Of a stretch of DNA of 64,000 bases, positions 36,801 through 45,617 are shown piece by piece. Origin of the DNA: Arthrobacter gandavensis (GTDB lineage: Bacteria > Actinomycetota > Actinomycetes > Actinomycetales > Micrococcaceae); contig NZ_JADKYW010000006.1 of NCBI RefSeq assembly GCF_015355785.1, forward strand, positions 663,875-727,874, written 5' to 3'. The position numbers were made by a program, and so were the translations under genes. The notes below the pieces were generated by a model. The model searched no databases. It had not been told where the DNA came from and saw only the letters and a program-made list of their open reading frames with translations. The first letter of the stretch is position 1, and every line of letters begins with the position of its first letter.

Positions 36801-37192
36801 TTGTCGATGCCCATCTTCTCGATCTGGACCTTGTCGCTCATGCCGAGCTGCTTCATGGCCTCAAGTTCGGCGGGCAGGCCGTGGGTGTCCCAGCCAAACC
36901 GGCGCTCGACGCGGTGTCCGCGCTGGGTCTGGTAGCGGGCCACCAGGTCCTTGACGTAGCCGGTCAGCAGGTGGCCGTAGTGCGGCAGGCCGTTGGCGAA
37001 GGGAGGGCCGTCGTAGAAGACGAACTCGTTGGAGCCGTCTTCGCCCGCGGGCCGGGCATCGATGGAGGCCTGGAAGGTGCCGTCCTGATCCCAGTACTTC
37101 AGGACCCGCTCTTCGATCTCGGGGAACCTGGGTGAGGAGGCTGCTGCTTCGGCGGAATCGCCCGTGGAGGCCTTGGGGTAGATCTGTGGCAT
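33896..37192 (-). CDS. ileS: Isoleucyl-tRNA synthetase
   Basis: IleRS charges tRNA-Ile. The 1098-residue protein has the class I motifs HYGH ([16 protein letters not shown]) and KMSKS ([15 protein letters not shown]). CP1 editing-domain elements ([20 protein letters not shown]) are present. The length and insertions point to the eukaryote-like IleRS type found in actinobacteria, which is often less sensitive to mupirocin; that is family inference. The start ATG at 37192 has AGGA eight bases upstream, which the T-box leader can sequester; an ATG at 37201 overlaps that site and is unlikely. Confidence 0.97.
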   Translation of the reverse strand: MPQIYPKASTGDSAEAAASSPRFPEIEERVLKYWDQDGTFQASIDARPAGEDGSNEFVFYDGPPFANGLPHYGHLLTGYVKDLVARYQTQRGHRVERRFGWDTHGLPAELEAMKQLGMSDKVQIEKMGIDKFNDACRASVMKYAGEWQDYVTRQARWVDFENDYKTLNVEYMESVIWAFKTLHEKGLTYSGFRVLPYCWKDETPLSNHELRMDDDVYKMRQDQTVTVTFPIIAGDNVLSAELEGVNAIAWTTTPWTLPTNMALAVGPDVRYSVVPAGPNGTLLDQGTAAGGRFLLAEDLVASYAKDLGYADADAARAAVTAVHTGKELEGLRYVPLWDYYADADKWGTANAWRIVVADYVTTTDGTGIVHQAPAYGEDDQKVCEANGIPVILSVDEGGKFLPMFGEGPLSEIAGLQVFDANKPITRELKSEGRLLRQASYEHSYPHCWRCRNPLIYKAVSSWFVEVTKIKDRMIELNQEINWIPENVKDGQFGKWLENARDWSISRNRYWGSPIPVWISDDPKYPRTDVYGSLAEMEADFGRLPLNKEGQPDLHRPFIDELTRPNPDDPTGKSTMRRVEDVLDVWFDSGSMPYAQVHYPHENADWFEHHNPGDFIVEYIGQTRGWFYTLHILATALFDRPAFRNVISHGIVLGSDGQKMSKSLQNYPDVSEVLDRDGSDAMRWFLMASPILRGGNLVVTEQGIRDGVRQVILPLWNVWHFFTLYTNAANSGTGYEATLRHESTEPLDTYMLAATGDLIRNMTTALDTYDVSVACEMLRAYMDTLTNWYVRRSRTRFFEEDTQAFDVLYTCLEALCRVAAPLLPLVTEEIWRGLTGGRSVHLTDWPEAGAFPRVPDLVARMDLTRKIASVGSSLRKAANLRVRLPLSEMTVVAPDAEALQGQFAAIIADELNLKSVRLVEAGSADPAEFGITQKLVVNARAAGPRLGKNVQTAIKASKTGDWSVAEDGTVTAGGLDLEPHEYTLETVVESREGESAKAVAVLPGGGFLVLNTEVTAELAAEGTARDAIRAIQQARRDADLHISDRIRTTVSTGAGEAAALETNADLVKAETLTGELVVTVSPETPDNDTEAFTVTVEKI

Positions 37193-37198
37193 GTTCGT

Positions 37199-37445
37199 CA
37201 TCCTGGTAGCGGCAAGTGAATCTGGCTGTAAAGACAGGATGCAAGGGCGAACTTTTCCTGCGCGAACGCCGGGGATAAGCCGCGGTACCACCTCGCTTGC
37301 CGCCGTCGTACTCCCGTTGCTGGCGGGTGGGCGACGGCTGCCGCTCATTGACTGCTGTGACGGGCTTACCCGTCCGGTTCTACTGGGCGCCGGGATCGGC
37401 ACTGTTCTTCCGGAAGCTCACCGGTGATGGCCGGGTCAAAGCTGC
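37199..37445 (-). promoter_or_regulatory. Translational T-box riboswitch of ileS
   Basis: The leader carries the T-box bulge TGGTACCGCG (minus strand, 37281-37290) that pairs with the tRNA acceptor end. A short actinobacterial Stem I precedes it, with ATCACCGGTGAGC (37420 region) offering the Ile codon ATC as specifier. Near the start, CATCCTG (37235-37241) is the exact complement of CAGGATG (37199-37205), the ileS Shine-Dalgarno region, so it can act as an anti-SD sequestrator. Uncharged tRNA-Ile is expected to release the SD and switch translation on. Confidence 0.9.
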
Positions 37446-37501
37446 TTGGGCCAGTTTAGGCCACGGCCGGGGCGTCTGTCGAAGCCCCGGCCCGCCGCGG
37501 C

Positions 37502-38245
37502 CTAGCGGCGGATGACCTTGTGCTGCGCGGCCTGTGCCACCGGGCGGATGACTACCTGGTCAAGGTTGACGTGGTGCGGCGCGTTCAGGGCGTAGGCCAT
37601 GACGTCCGCGACATCCCCGGCCGTGAGCGGCTTTGCGACGCCGGCGTAGATCTTCTCGGCCGCAGCGGGGTCGCCGAGCCGGTTCAGGGAGAACTCTTCG
37701 GTCTTGACCATGCCGGGCAGAATCTCGATGACGCGCACGTTGTGCTGGGCCTCTTCCAGCCGCAGTGCCTGGGTCAGTGCTTCTTCTCCGGCCTTGGCAG
37801 CACAGTAGCCCGCTCCGCCTTCGTAGGCTGCGAGAGCGGCGGTGGAGGTCAGCATGAGGATGGATCCTTCGCCGTTTTTCCGCAGCGCGGGCAGGAAGGC
37901 CTGCGTGACGTTCAGCGCGCCAAGGACGTTGACGTTGTACATCCGGACCCAGTCCTCCGGATTGCCGGTGGCCACCGGGTCCATTCCGAATGCGCCGCCT
38001 GCGTTGTTCACGATGGCGTCCACTCCCCCGTCGGCCAGCACGGTCTGGGCCATGGCATCCACGGACTCACGGTCGGTGACGTCGCAGGCGATGACCCGGG
38101 CGCCGGTTTCCTCTGCGAGGTCTTTCAGCCGGTCTTCCCGCCGGGCGACGGCGACTACGTCCCAGCCTGTCTGCCGCAGGGCACGGACCGCTGCCGCACC
38201 GATTCCCGAGCTTGCTCCGGTTACTACCACGCGCTTGTTTGTCAT
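37502..38245 (-). CDS. Short-chain dehydrogenase/reductase
   Basis: A 247-residue classical SDR. VTGASSGIGAAAVRAL is the cofactor-binding Gly motif, NNAGGAFG the structural motif, and YCAAK the catalytic Tyr-x-x-x-Lys. An Arg after the second strand (VAVARREDRL) favours NADPH. ATG 38245 begins MTNKRVVVTG; an upstream extension to 38341 would read through repeat DNA. The substrate is unknown. It lies alone between the T-box leader and a repeat array. Confidence 0.9.
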   Translation of the reverse strand: MTNKRVVVTGASSGIGAAAVRALRQTGWDVVAVARREDRLKDLAEETGARVIACDVTDRESVDAMAQTVLADGGVDAIVNNAGGAFGMDPVATGNPEDWVRMYNVNVLGALNVTQAFLPALRKNGEGSILMLTSTAALAAYEGGAGYCAAKAGEEALTQALRLEEAQHNVRVIEILPGMVKTEEFSLNRLGDPAAAEKIYAGVAKPLTAGDVADVMAYALNAPHHVNLDQVVIRPVAQAAQHKVIRR

Positions 38246-38326
38246 GACGGCTACCCTAGCGAACCGCCGTCCCGTTGACGTGGCTGCGCGTCGTGCTGTG
38301 TCGCGGCCGAGGTGTTCTGCGTGGCA

Positions 38327-38475
38327 CGGTTTCCCAGCCACCGTTGCTGGTGTGGCCGCCGGGGTCCGCGCCCGCGCGGTTTCCCAGCCACCGTTGCTGG
38401 TGTGGCCGCCGGGGTCCGCGCCCGCGCGGTTTCCCAGCCTCCGTTGCTGGTGTGGCCCTCGGGGGTCCCATCCGT
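38327..38475. repeat. Three tandem 50-bp repeats downstream of the AbiEi/DUF559-like gene
   Basis: Copies start at 38327, 38377 and 38427 with exact 50-bp period; the first two are nearly identical and the third diverges after about 30 bases. Each begins CGGTTTCCCAGCC and contains CCAGC/GCTGG, a small hairpin. The 38246-38542 stretch holds no gene besides this array. Confidence 0.92.
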
Positions 38476-38542
38476 AGCCATGCTTAACGACGGTTGGGAT
38501 TCAGTGCGCGCTGTGGGTCCGCGCGACTCAGGAACTGAGGAT

Positions 38543-39364
38543 TCAGGCTCGGGCCAAGGCGGCACGGACCAGACGGATGAACTCTTCCGGGCTGCGCAGG
38601 ATCATCTCCGCTGTGATGCGCAGGGTTTTGTATCCACGGGCGGTGGCCTGGTTCCATCGGGCCCGGTCATTCCGGTACTCAGTACGGCCGCTGTGGAACT
38701 CGTACCCGTCCAGCTCGATGATGAGCCGGCCTCCGACCAGGAAATCCACACGTCCTACGCCGTCGACCAACACCTCTCTCTGGACCGGGAACCCCGCTGC
38801 GCACAGATGGTAGCGGGCACAAACTTCCAGCGGAGAGGCCGTCTTCCGGCTTATTCCCTCCAGAAGTGCACGAACCCGCCAGTCCTGAGGCCGGTCGAAG
38901 GCATGGATGAGGGCGGCCTTCGAGACAGCGTTACGGGCGACGGCTGATTCGGCTATCACCAGGGCCTGCAGCGGAGGAAGACACCGAAAGGCGTCCAGGA
39001 CGACGGCCGTCGGTAAACACACCAGTCTCGCCGCCGACCTTCTACCCCGATGCAGCCGGATTTCGGGAACGTCGACCATCTTGTCTGCCCGCAGGTGGAG
39101 CACCTCCGGCGGTTCCAGAACCCACCAGCCTTGAAGTTGCGCAGCGGAGACACAGGTCAGGGAGGTACCCAGCGAGGCGGCGGCAACCAGCTCAGCCGGT
39201 GCGCCTTCTAGCCTGTAGTACCCGCGGCCAGCGCGCTGCAGGACGCCACCGCGATGTACAGCCGCAACCTTCGAACGGCCAAACCCGTTGGCTGCGAGCG
39301 CACCGACGCTGACTACCCCGTAGTGCGCCCGGCACACTGCTTCTATCGGATCTACCGTTTCCAT
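38543..39364 (-). CDS. AbiEi-type antitoxin-like N-terminus with DUF559/Vsr-like nuclease C-terminus
   Basis: A 273-residue protein. The N-terminal part (AVCRAHYGVVSVGALAANGF, VHRGGVLQRAGRGYYRL) looks like the winged-helix domain of type IV AbiEi antitoxin-family proteins. The C-terminal 110 residues (VDFLVGGRLIIELDGYEFH, RNDRARWNQATARGYKTLRI) look like a DUF559/Vsr-type PD-(D/E)xK nuclease. No AbiEii toxin gene is adjacent. Such proteins are common and multi-copy in Arthrobacter; the function is unknown. METVDP is taken as start; an ATG three codons earlier is possible. Related 49-bp repeats lie on both sides. Confidence 0.72.
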   Translation of the reverse strand: METVDPIEAVCRAHYGVVSVGALAANGFGRSKVAAVHRGGVLQRAGRGYYRLEGAPAELVAAASLGTSLTCVSAAQLQGWWVLEPPEVLHLRADKMVDVPEIRLHRGRRSAARLVCLPTAVVLDAFRCLPPLQALVIAESAVARNAVSKAALIHAFDRPQDWRVRALLEGISRKTASPLEVCARYHLCAAGFPVQREVLVDGVGRVDFLVGGRLIIELDGYEFHSGRTEYRNDRARWNQATARGYKTLRITAEMILRSPEEFIRLVRAALARA

Positions 39365-39503
39365 CGCCTGCACCGTCCCAGCCTGACCGACTGAACGGTC
39401 CCGTGCGCCGTCGGGCGGCCTTGTGTGGATTGCCAGGGCATTCCGGCCCGAAGGAGACCGTCTGTGCAGGGACGGAGGACGCCGATACGGGGCTCAAACT
39501 TCA

Positions 39504-39552
39504 CGGTTTCCCACCGCTGGTTACGTGTGCCGGCAGGCGGGACCCCATCCGT
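39504..39552. repeat. Diverged copy of the 50-bp repeat upstream of the AbiEi/DUF559-like gene
   Basis: Without gaps it matches 38427-38475 at about 32 of 49 positions, with the first ten (CGGTTTCCCA) and last nine (CCCATCCGT) identical, in the same orientation. Confidence 0.55.
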
Positions 39553-39639
39553 CCCGGCCGCAACGAGGACGGGGAACCTGCGCAAGCCTGCTTGGAAGCC
39601 AGCATGGTCACCCCGTGCCCTCGGCCGCAGGACGCCCTG

Positions 39640-39746
39640 ACCGGACACCGGCACCGGACCGGACCGGACCGGACCGGCACCGGACCGGACCGGCACCGGA
39701 CCGGCACCGGCACCGGCACTGGACCGGACACCGGCGCCGGACCACG
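39640..39746. repeat. CCGGAC/CCGGCAC microsatellite-like tract
   Basis: About 107 bp of short head-to-tail units built from ACCGG plus AC or C. It is part of a 486-bp stretch (39365-39850) with no supported gene; reading frames through it are low-complexity artefacts. It ends about 100 bp before the PGPGW gene. Confidence 0.85.
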
Positions 39747-39850
39747 GGGAACCTGCGCCCGCCGGCACGGGTCCCCCTCACAGTCGGCTCGGGACGCCGG
39801 AACCGGACCCCGGAACCGGACCAGGGAGAACGCTGTGCGAAGCTTGTTCC

Positions 39851-40294
39851 ATGCCGCGCGCCGACAAAATCCCAGCCTGGGCCCGCCGCACGGGCATTGA
39901 AGTTTCCGGCTGGACCCTGATCGCTCTCGGCGCTGCCGCTCTGGTCTTGCCTGGTCCCGGCCTGCTGATGCTCGTCGCCGGGCTTGCGATCCTTTCCCTG
40001 CGTTACGCCTGGGCTGACAGGTGGCTGCACCCGGTGAAGGTCCAGGCCTACCGCGCTGCTGAACAGGGCGTGCGGTCCTGGGTCCGGATCGTGATCGCGC
40101 TCGCCGGTGCCCTGACCCTGATCGCCGCCGGCATCACCTGGGGCCTCTGGCGCAGTGTTCCCGCCTGGTGGCCGCTGGAAGAGCGCTGGTGGCTCCCGGG
40201 CGGCTGGACCACCGGCACCGCCCTCATCCTCTCCGGCTGCATCGCCATTGCCCTAGTGGGCTACAGCTATGTGAGGTTCAGGCCCAGCAAATAG
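39851..40294 (+). CDS. PGPGW-motif transmembrane protein (TIGR02611-like)
   Basis: A 147-residue membrane protein with about four hydrophobic segments. VLPGPGLLMLVAGLAILSLRY contains the PGPG motif that names the family. A basic N-terminus (MPRADKIPAWARR) precedes the first helix. Function unknown. It is convergent with and overlaps the end of the DUF488 gene by 28 bp. Confidence 0.78.
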   Translation: MPRADKIPAWARRTGIEVSGWTLIALGAAALVLPGPGLLMLVAGLAILSLRYAWADRWLHPVKVQAYRAAEQGVRSWVRIVIALAGALTLIAAGITWGLWRSVPAWWPLEERWWLPGGWTTGTALILSGCIAIALVGYSYVRFRPSK

Positions 40295-40719
40295 CTCCTC
40301 AGCACCAGTGCCTGATTTTCCTGCTCATTCCGGGCGCCGAAGAGAAGCACGGTATCCGGCCGGGAAGCGCAGGCGGCAGCGAAGCCGACTACCGCACCGT
40401 TGCCTTCCAACTCCCGGACATACCGCCCGGTGAAGCCTTGCCAGCGCTCGGGCCGGTGCCCGAACCATTCCCGCAGCCCGGTACTCGGGGCCGCATCCTT
40501 GAACCACTCGTCAAGCTCCGCCCGTTCCTTGGAGACCCCGCGGGGCCAGAGCCTGTCCACCAGCACCCGGAAGCCGCCGTCGGGCTCTGCGTAGATGCGC
40601 CGCGCGCGCCTGGGACGGATCAATTTCAGCCATGTAACGGACGCTAGGCCGTCCCGCCAGCACCCGGAAGGGAAGCAGACTTCCGCCGCCCGCGACACAG
40701 ACGACGGCGGCACCGGCAC
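40267..40719 (-). CDS. DUF488 family protein
   Basis: A DUF488 protein; the family core starts at RIYAEPDGGFRVLVDRLWPRGVSKERAELDEWFKDAAPS and continues with REWFGHRPERWQGFTGRY. Function unknown; family members are cytoplasmic and often near stress genes. The N-terminus is uncertain: the first 30 codons of the open frame from 40719 (GTG) do not look like the family, and a start inside is likely. The frame ends overlapping the convergent PGPGW gene. Confidence 0.75.
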   Translation of the reverse strand: MPVPPSSVSRAAEVCFPSGCWRDGLASVTWLKLIRPRRARRIYAEPDGGFRVLVDRLWPRGVSKERAELDEWFKDAAPSTGLREWFGHRPERWQGFTGRYVRELEGNGAVVGFAAACASRPDTVLLFGARNEQENQALVLRSYLLGLNLT

Positions 40720-40737
40720 CCATGGGAGAATGGCACC

Positions 40738-43353
40738 ATGGCTGACAATATCCCGGGCACAGACACGCCCGCTGCGACCGTTTCCGTACCTGACAAACCC
40801 GCCCTGGAGGGGCTGGAAGAGACCCTGAGCCGCCGCTGGCGCGAGGAAGGCACCTACGCCTTCAACCCGGACACCGTCCGGGACGAGGTCTACTCGATCG
40901 ACACGCCCCCACCGACCGCTTCCGGTTCACTGCACGTGGGACACATGTTCTCCTACACCCAGACCGACGTCCTGGCCCGCTACCAGCGCATGAAGGGAAA
41001 GAACGTCTTCTACCCCATGGGGTGGGATGACAACGGCCTGCCCACCGAACGCCGGGTGCAGAACTACTACGGCGTGCGCTGCGATCCCACGAAGTCGTAC
41101 AACCCGGACTACCGTCCCCCGGCAACGGCACCGAAGAACCAGCGCGACTTCGATGTCATCTCCCGCCGCAACTTCATTGAGCTCTGCGAAGAGCTGGCCG
41201 TCGAGGACGAGAAAGTCTTCGAGAACCTGTTCAGCACCCTCGGACTGTCCGTGGACTGGACCCGCACCTACCGCACCATCGATGACCACTCGCGTGCCGT
41301 CAGCCAGCGGGCCTTCCTGGAAAACCTGAAGGCCGGCGACGCCTACATGGCCGAAGCCCCCACCCTGTGGGACGTCACCTTCCGCACCGCCGTTGCCCAG
41401 GCCGAGCTCGAAGACCGCGAACAGCCCGGCGCGTACCACCGGGTCAGCTTCCACGCGCCCGACGGCGAGAAGATCTTTATCGAGACCACCCGCCCGGAAC
41501 TCCTGCCTGCCTGTGTGGCACTCGTGGCCCACCCCGACGACGAGCGCTACCAGCGCCTGTTTGGCACCACGGTGAAGTCCCCGCTGTTCGACGTCGAGGT
41601 CGAGGTCAAGGCGCACCCCCTGGCCAAACCGGACAAGGGCTCCGGCATCGCGATGATCTGCACCTTCGGTGACCTCACCGACGTCACCTGGTGGCGCGAG
41701 CTGAACCTGCCCACCCGCGCCGTGATTGGCCGTGACGGCCGCATCCTCGGCGACACCCCGGAGTGGATCACGGCTCCGTCCGCGCAGGAAAACTACGCAG
41801 CCGTCGCCGGTAAGACAGTCTTCAGCGCCAAGGAAGCGGTCGTGGAACTCCTCCGCGAGAGCGGCGACCTGGACGGCGAGCCGAAGAAGATCACCCACCC
41901 GGTCAACTTCTTCGAAAAGGGCGACAAGCCTCTCGAGGTTGTCACCAGCCGCCAGTGGTACATCCGCAACGGCGGCCGCGACGCCGACCGCCGTGACCGG
42001 CTGATTGCCCGCGGCAAGGAAATCGATTTCCATCCGGCGTTCATGCGTTCCCGCTACGAGAACTGGATCGAAGGCCTCAACGGCGACTGGCTGGTTTCCC
42101 GCCAGCGCTTCTTCGGCGTTCCGGTTCCGGTTTGGTACCCGCTGGATGCTTCCGGCAACCCGGACTACGACAACCCGATCCTGCCGTCGTTCGAGTCGCT
42201 GCCGGCGGATCCCGCTGCCGATCCGGCACCGGGTTACGAGGAGTCCCAGCGCAACCAGCCCGGCGGCTTCATCGGCGACGCCGACGTGCTGGATACCTGG
42301 GCCACTTCATCCCTGACTCCGCAGATCGTAGGCGGCTGGGGTGTGGACGAGGACCTCTTCGCCAAGGTGTTCCCGTTCGACCTGCGCCCGCAGGGCCATG
42401 ACATCATCCGGACCTGGCTGTTCTCCTCCGTGGTCCGCGCCGACGCGCTGCAGCACGCCGCTCCGTGGAAGCACGCCGCTATCTCCGGCTGGATCCTTGA
42501 CCCCGACCGCAAGAAGATGTCCAAGTCCAAGGGCAACGTGGTGGTCCCCACCGATGTGCTCAACGAGTACGGGTCCGACGCCGTCCGGTACTGGGCTGCC
42601 TCAGCGCGCCTGGGCGCGGATACGGCTTACGAGATCGCGCAGATGAAGATTGGCCGCCGCCTGGCGATCAAGCTGCTCAACGCCTCCAAGTTCGTCCTGA
42701 ACCTGGGTGCCACCGAAGCCAACGTCGTCCGCGCTGATACCGCGGTGATCACCAACCCGCTGGACCAGTCGCTGCTGGTACAGCTCGTTGACGTGGTCAA
42801 CAACGCCACCAAGGCGTTCGAGAGCTACGACTACGCACGGGCGCTGCAGATCACCGAGTCCTTCTTCTGGTCCTTCACGGATGACTACGTGGAACTGATC
42901 AAGGACCGCGCCTACGGTGCTGCCGGCGATGCCGAGCAGGCCTCGGTGCTGGCCACCCTGGCCACCACCCTGGATTCCCTGCTTCGGCTGTTCGCTCCGT
43001 TCCTGCCCTTCGCCACCGAAGAGGTCTGGGGCTGGTGGCGGACCGGATCTGTCCACCGCGCACCCTGGCCCACCGTTGACGGCCTGGCCGCCGGCGTCTC
43101 CAGCGCCGATGCAGCGATTCTCGGAACGGTTGCCCAGGCTCTGGGGGGTATCCGCAAGGCCAAGTCGGAGGCCAAGGTCAAGCAGCGCACCGAGGTGCTC
43201 AACGCAGCTGTTACGGCCCCGGCGGCCCAGGTCGAGCGGCTGCGTGCGGGCCTGCCGGACCTGCTGGCCGCGGGCAACGTGCGCAACCTTGAGTTGGTAG
43301 CCGGCGACGGCGAGCTGTCCGTCAGCGGCGTCGAGCTGGCTCCGGCGGAGTAG
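40738..43353 (+). CDS. valS: Valyl-tRNA synthetase
   Basis: ValRS charges tRNA-Val and edits misactivated threonine. The 871-residue protein has HVGH (TASGSLHVGHMFSYTQTD), GWDDNGLPTERRVQ and KMSKSKGNVV. Editing-domain segments are present (FIETTRPELLPACVALVAHPDDERY). The C-terminus keeps a short helical coil (GGIRKAKSEAKVKQRTEV). I see no T-box in the short leader, unlike ileS. It is followed by a bidirectional terminator. Confidence 0.97.
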   Translation: MADNIPGTDTPAATVSVPDKPALEGLEETLSRRWREEGTYAFNPDTVRDEVYSIDTPPPTASGSLHVGHMFSYTQTDVLARYQRMKGKNVFYPMGWDDNGLPTERRVQNYYGVRCDPTKSYNPDYRPPATAPKNQRDFDVISRRNFIELCEELAVEDEKVFENLFSTLGLSVDWTRTYRTIDDHSRAVSQRAFLENLKAGDAYMAEAPTLWDVTFRTAVAQAELEDREQPGAYHRVSFHAPDGEKIFIETTRPELLPACVALVAHPDDERYQRLFGTTVKSPLFDVEVEVKAHPLAKPDKGSGIAMICTFGDLTDVTWWRELNLPTRAVIGRDGRILGDTPEWITAPSAQENYAAVAGKTVFSAKEAVVELLRESGDLDGEPKKITHPVNFFEKGDKPLEVVTSRQWYIRNGGRDADRRDRLIARGKEIDFHPAFMRSRYENWIEGLNGDWLVSRQRFFGVPVPVWYPLDASGNPDYDNPILPSFESLPADPAADPAPGYEESQRNQPGGFIGDADVLDTWATSSLTPQIVGGWGVDEDLFAKVFPFDLRPQGHDIIRTWLFSSVVRADALQHAAPWKHAAISGWILDPDRKKMSKSKGNVVVPTDVLNEYGSDAVRYWAASARLGADTAYEIAQMKIGRRLAIKLLNASKFVLNLGATEANVVRADTAVITNPLDQSLLVQLVDVVNNATKAFESYDYARALQITESFFWSFTDDYVELIKDRAYGAAGDAEQASVLATLATTLDSLLRLFAPFLPFATEEVWGWWRTGSVHRAPWPTVDGLAAGVSSADAAILGTVAQALGGIRKAKSEAKVKQRTEVLNAAVTAPAAQVERLRAGLPDLLAAGNVRNLELVAGDGELSVSGVELAPAE

Positions 43354-43366
43354 CCGGCACAAGCAC

Positions 43367-43404
43367 AAAGTGCCCGGCCGGATTCAATCCGGCCGGGCAC
43401 TTTT
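43367..43404. terminator. Bidirectional terminator between valS and the DsbA-like gene
   Basis: Perfect 18-base arms about one base (43367-43384, 43386-43403; effective loop about five), with A-run on the left and TTTT on the right. It serves both convergent genes. Confidence 0.92.
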
Positions 43405-43421
43405 GTGTTCAGCTGTTCCGG

Positions 43422-44027
43422 TTAGTCGAAGTGCGGGTTCTCGGTGCGGCTGCGCTTGATCTCGAAGAAGTACGGGTTGGACGCCAGCGCCAGTGCGCCG
43501 TCGAACATCTTTCCGGCTTCCTCGCCGCGCGGGATCCGGGTTAGGACCGGGCCGAAGAACGCGGTGCCGTTAAAGGCGACGACAGGAGTGCCGACGTCGT
43601 CGCCCACCTTGTCGATGGCCTCCTGGTGGGAGGCACGAAGCTGGGTATCGAACTTGTCGGTGGAGGCAATCTCGGCCAGGTCCGCCGGCAGGCCCGCTTC
43701 GGCGAGGGACTCGGCGATGACGGCGTCGTAGTCCTTCATGCCCTGCACATGGATGCGGGTGCCCATCGCGTCATAGAGCCTCTTGATGTTCTGCGAACCG
43801 TGCAGCTCGGCTGCCGCGGTGATGACGCGCACCGGTCCCCAGGCCTTGTCGATCCGGGCGCGGTAATCCTCGGGAAGGTCGCGGCCTTCGTTGAGCACGG
43901 CGAGGGACATGACGTGCCATTCGGTACGCACGTCACGCACCTGCTCCACTTCGCCCATCCAGCGTGAGGTGACCCAGGCGAACGGGCAGGTGGGATCGAA
44001 CCAGAAATCGGCAACAGCGGTATTCAC
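43422..44027 (-). CDS. Mycothiol-dependent nitroreductase Rv2466c-like (DsbA fold)
   Basis: A 201-residue DsbA-fold protein like M. tuberculosis Rv2466c, a mycothiol-dependent reductase. The opening [19 protein letters not shown] has the position of the Cys-Pro-x-Cys motif, but here it is Cys-Pro-Phe-Ala: the resolving cysteine is missing. [17 protein letters not shown] and [17 protein letters not shown] are conserved. Cytoplasmic, no signal peptide. It stands alone, convergent with valS. Confidence 0.85.
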   Translation of the reverse strand: MNTAVADFWFDPTCPFAWVTSRWMGEVEQVRDVRTEWHVMSLAVLNEGRDLPEDYRARIDKAWGPVRVITAAAELHGSQNIKRLYDAMGTRIHVQGMKDYDAVIAESLAEAGLPADLAEIASTDKFDTQLRASHQEAIDKVGDDVGTPVVAFNGTAFFGPVLTRIPRGEEAGKMFDGALALASNPYFFEIKRSRTENPHFD

Positions 44028-44090
44028 GGGCTTGCTCCTCAGGAAAAATTAGGGCGGACGGAATCATGTCCCACTTGCGCCAGCGCGCAG

Positions 44091-45383
44091 TCAGGCCGAC
44101 TTATTCCGCCGTTTCGCAATGACGTCGTGGGAAATGAGCGTCGGTTCGGCCTTCTCGGTGACCGCCTCAGGCGTGATCACCACGCGGGCTACGTCCTCCC
44201 GGCTGGGAAGGTCGAACATCACCGGCAGCAGCACTTCCTCCAGGATGGCGCGCAGTCCGCGGGCGCCCGTGCCGCGGCCCAGCGCCTGGTCGGCAATGGC
44301 GTCCAGGGCCTCCGGCTCGAAGACCAGCTCTACGCCGTCGAGCTGGAACATCTTCTGGAACTGCTTGACCAGGGCGTTCCTGGGCTCGGTGAGGATCTGG
44401 ATCAGTGCCTTGCGGTCCAGGTTGGAAACCGTGGTGATGACGGGGAGGCGGCCGATGAATTCCGGGATGAGGCCGAACTTCAGCAGGTCCTCAGGCATGA
44501 CGTCCGCGTAGGAGTCGGTGTCCTTGCTGGTCTCGTTCAGCGGAGCGCCGAAGCCGATGCCCTTGCGGCCTGAGCGGGACCCGATGATTTCCTCGAGTCC
44601 GGCGAACGCTCCGGCCACGATGAACAGGACGTTCGTCGTGTCGATCTGGATGAATTCCTGGTGCGGGTGCTTCCGCCCGCCCTGCGGCGGAACGGACGCT
44701 ACGGTGCCTTCAAGAATTTTCAGCAGGGCCTGCTGGACGCCCTCACCCGAAACGTCGCGGGTGATTGAGGGGTTCTCGCTCTTGCGGGAGATCTTGTCGA
44801 TCTCGTCGATGTAGATGATGCCCTGTTCGGCCTTCTTGACGTCGTAGTCCGCAGCCTGGATGAGCTTGAGCAGGATGTTCTCAACGTCCTCGCCAACGTA
44901 GCCTGCCTCGGTCAGCGCCGTGGCGTCGGCGACGGCGAACGGTACGTTCAGCCGGCGGGCCAGGGTCTGCGCGAGGTAGGTCTTACCGCAGCCGGTGGGG
45001 CCGATCAGCAGGATGTTGGACTTGCCGATTTCCACGTCCTCGGTGCCGACGGCGTCGCTGAGGTTGGCCGTCGAACGGCTGGCGTGGCCGGACTGGATGC
45101 GCTTGTAATGGTTGTAGACGGCCACGGCGAGGGAACGCTTCGCGGGTTCCTGGCCGATGACATATTCCTGCAGGGAATCGAAGATCTCCCGCGGCTTCGG
45201 CAGGACGAAGGAATCGCCCTCCGTCGTCTCCGAAAGCTCCTCTTCGATGATCTCATTGCAGAGTTCGATGCACTCGTCGCAGATGTAGACGCCGGGACCG
45301 GCGATCAGCTTGCGCACCTGCTTCTGGCTCTTTCCGCAGAAAGAGCACTTAAGCAGATCTGTGCTCTCACCAATGCGAGCCAT
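44091..45383 (-). CDS. clpX: ATP-dependent Clp protease ATP-binding subunit ClpX
   Basis: ClpX unfolds substrates and feeds them to ClpP. The 430-residue protein has the zinc-binding domain ([27 protein letters not shown]), Walker A ([18 protein letters not shown]), Walker B ([11 protein letters not shown]), and the IGF-type loop in [10 protein letters not shown]. It is downstream of clpP2, but a terminator at 45571-45606 lies between, so it may have its own promoter. Confidence 0.98.
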   Translation of the reverse strand: MARIGESTDLLKCSFCGKSQKQVRKLIAGPGVYICDECIELCNEIIEEELSETTEGDSFVLPKPREIFDSLQEYVIGQEPAKRSLAVAVYNHYKRIQSGHASRSTANLSDAVGTEDVEIGKSNILLIGPTGCGKTYLAQTLARRLNVPFAVADATALTEAGYVGEDVENILLKLIQAADYDVKKAEQGIIYIDEIDKISRKSENPSITRDVSGEGVQQALLKILEGTVASVPPQGGRKHPHQEFIQIDTTNVLFIVAGAFAGLEEIIGSRSGRKGIGFGAPLNETSKDTDSYADVMPEDLLKFGLIPEFIGRLPVITTVSNLDRKALIQILTEPRNALVKQFQKMFQLDGVELVFEPEALDAIADQALGRGTGARGLRAILEEVLLPVMFDLPSREDVARVVITPEAVTEKAEPTLISHDVIAKRRNKSA

Positions 45384-45570
45384 AATTCAGTCCCCTTTAG
45401 ATGGTCCTCGTCAGGCGGGCGCCGTGCCGAAGGAAAAACGTGCCGGAAGGAAAACCATGCCAGTCAACCATGTTCCACTCTAGGACACTTGGAGGGCGTA
45501 ATCAGCAATTTCGGGCACGTGGTGCGGCTTTTTAGCTGCCGGCGGGCACGCGCCGCCGCCGGAGAAAGAA

Positions 45571-45606
45571 CAGCCGCCCCCGTCCGTTGCTGGGCGGGGG
45601 CGGCTG
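45571..45606 (-). terminator. Terminator after clpP2
   Basis: Twelve-base perfect arms (45571-45582, 45595-45606) with a 12-nt loop; the minus-strand stem is followed by TTCTTTCT. Confidence 0.8.
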
Positions 45607-45617
45607 GAATGATGCTG

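Noticed and set aside
33866..37135. A 1089-codon open frame opposite ileS
   Set aside because: Shadow of the ileS codon pattern; composition Val/Gly/Asp-rich with no domain, and ileS motifs are complete on the other strand.
38327..38475. CRISPR array
   Set aside because: The 50-bp units are contiguous with no unique spacers; it is a plain tandem repeat. No cas gene is present.
39403..39920. Protein-coding frames through the CCGG repeats
   Set aside because: Several frames are open on both strands only because of the repeat; none has a ribosome-binding site or domain.
40640..40737. T-box leader for valS
   Set aside because: No TGGTACCGCG-like bulge or stem I is present in the short leader.
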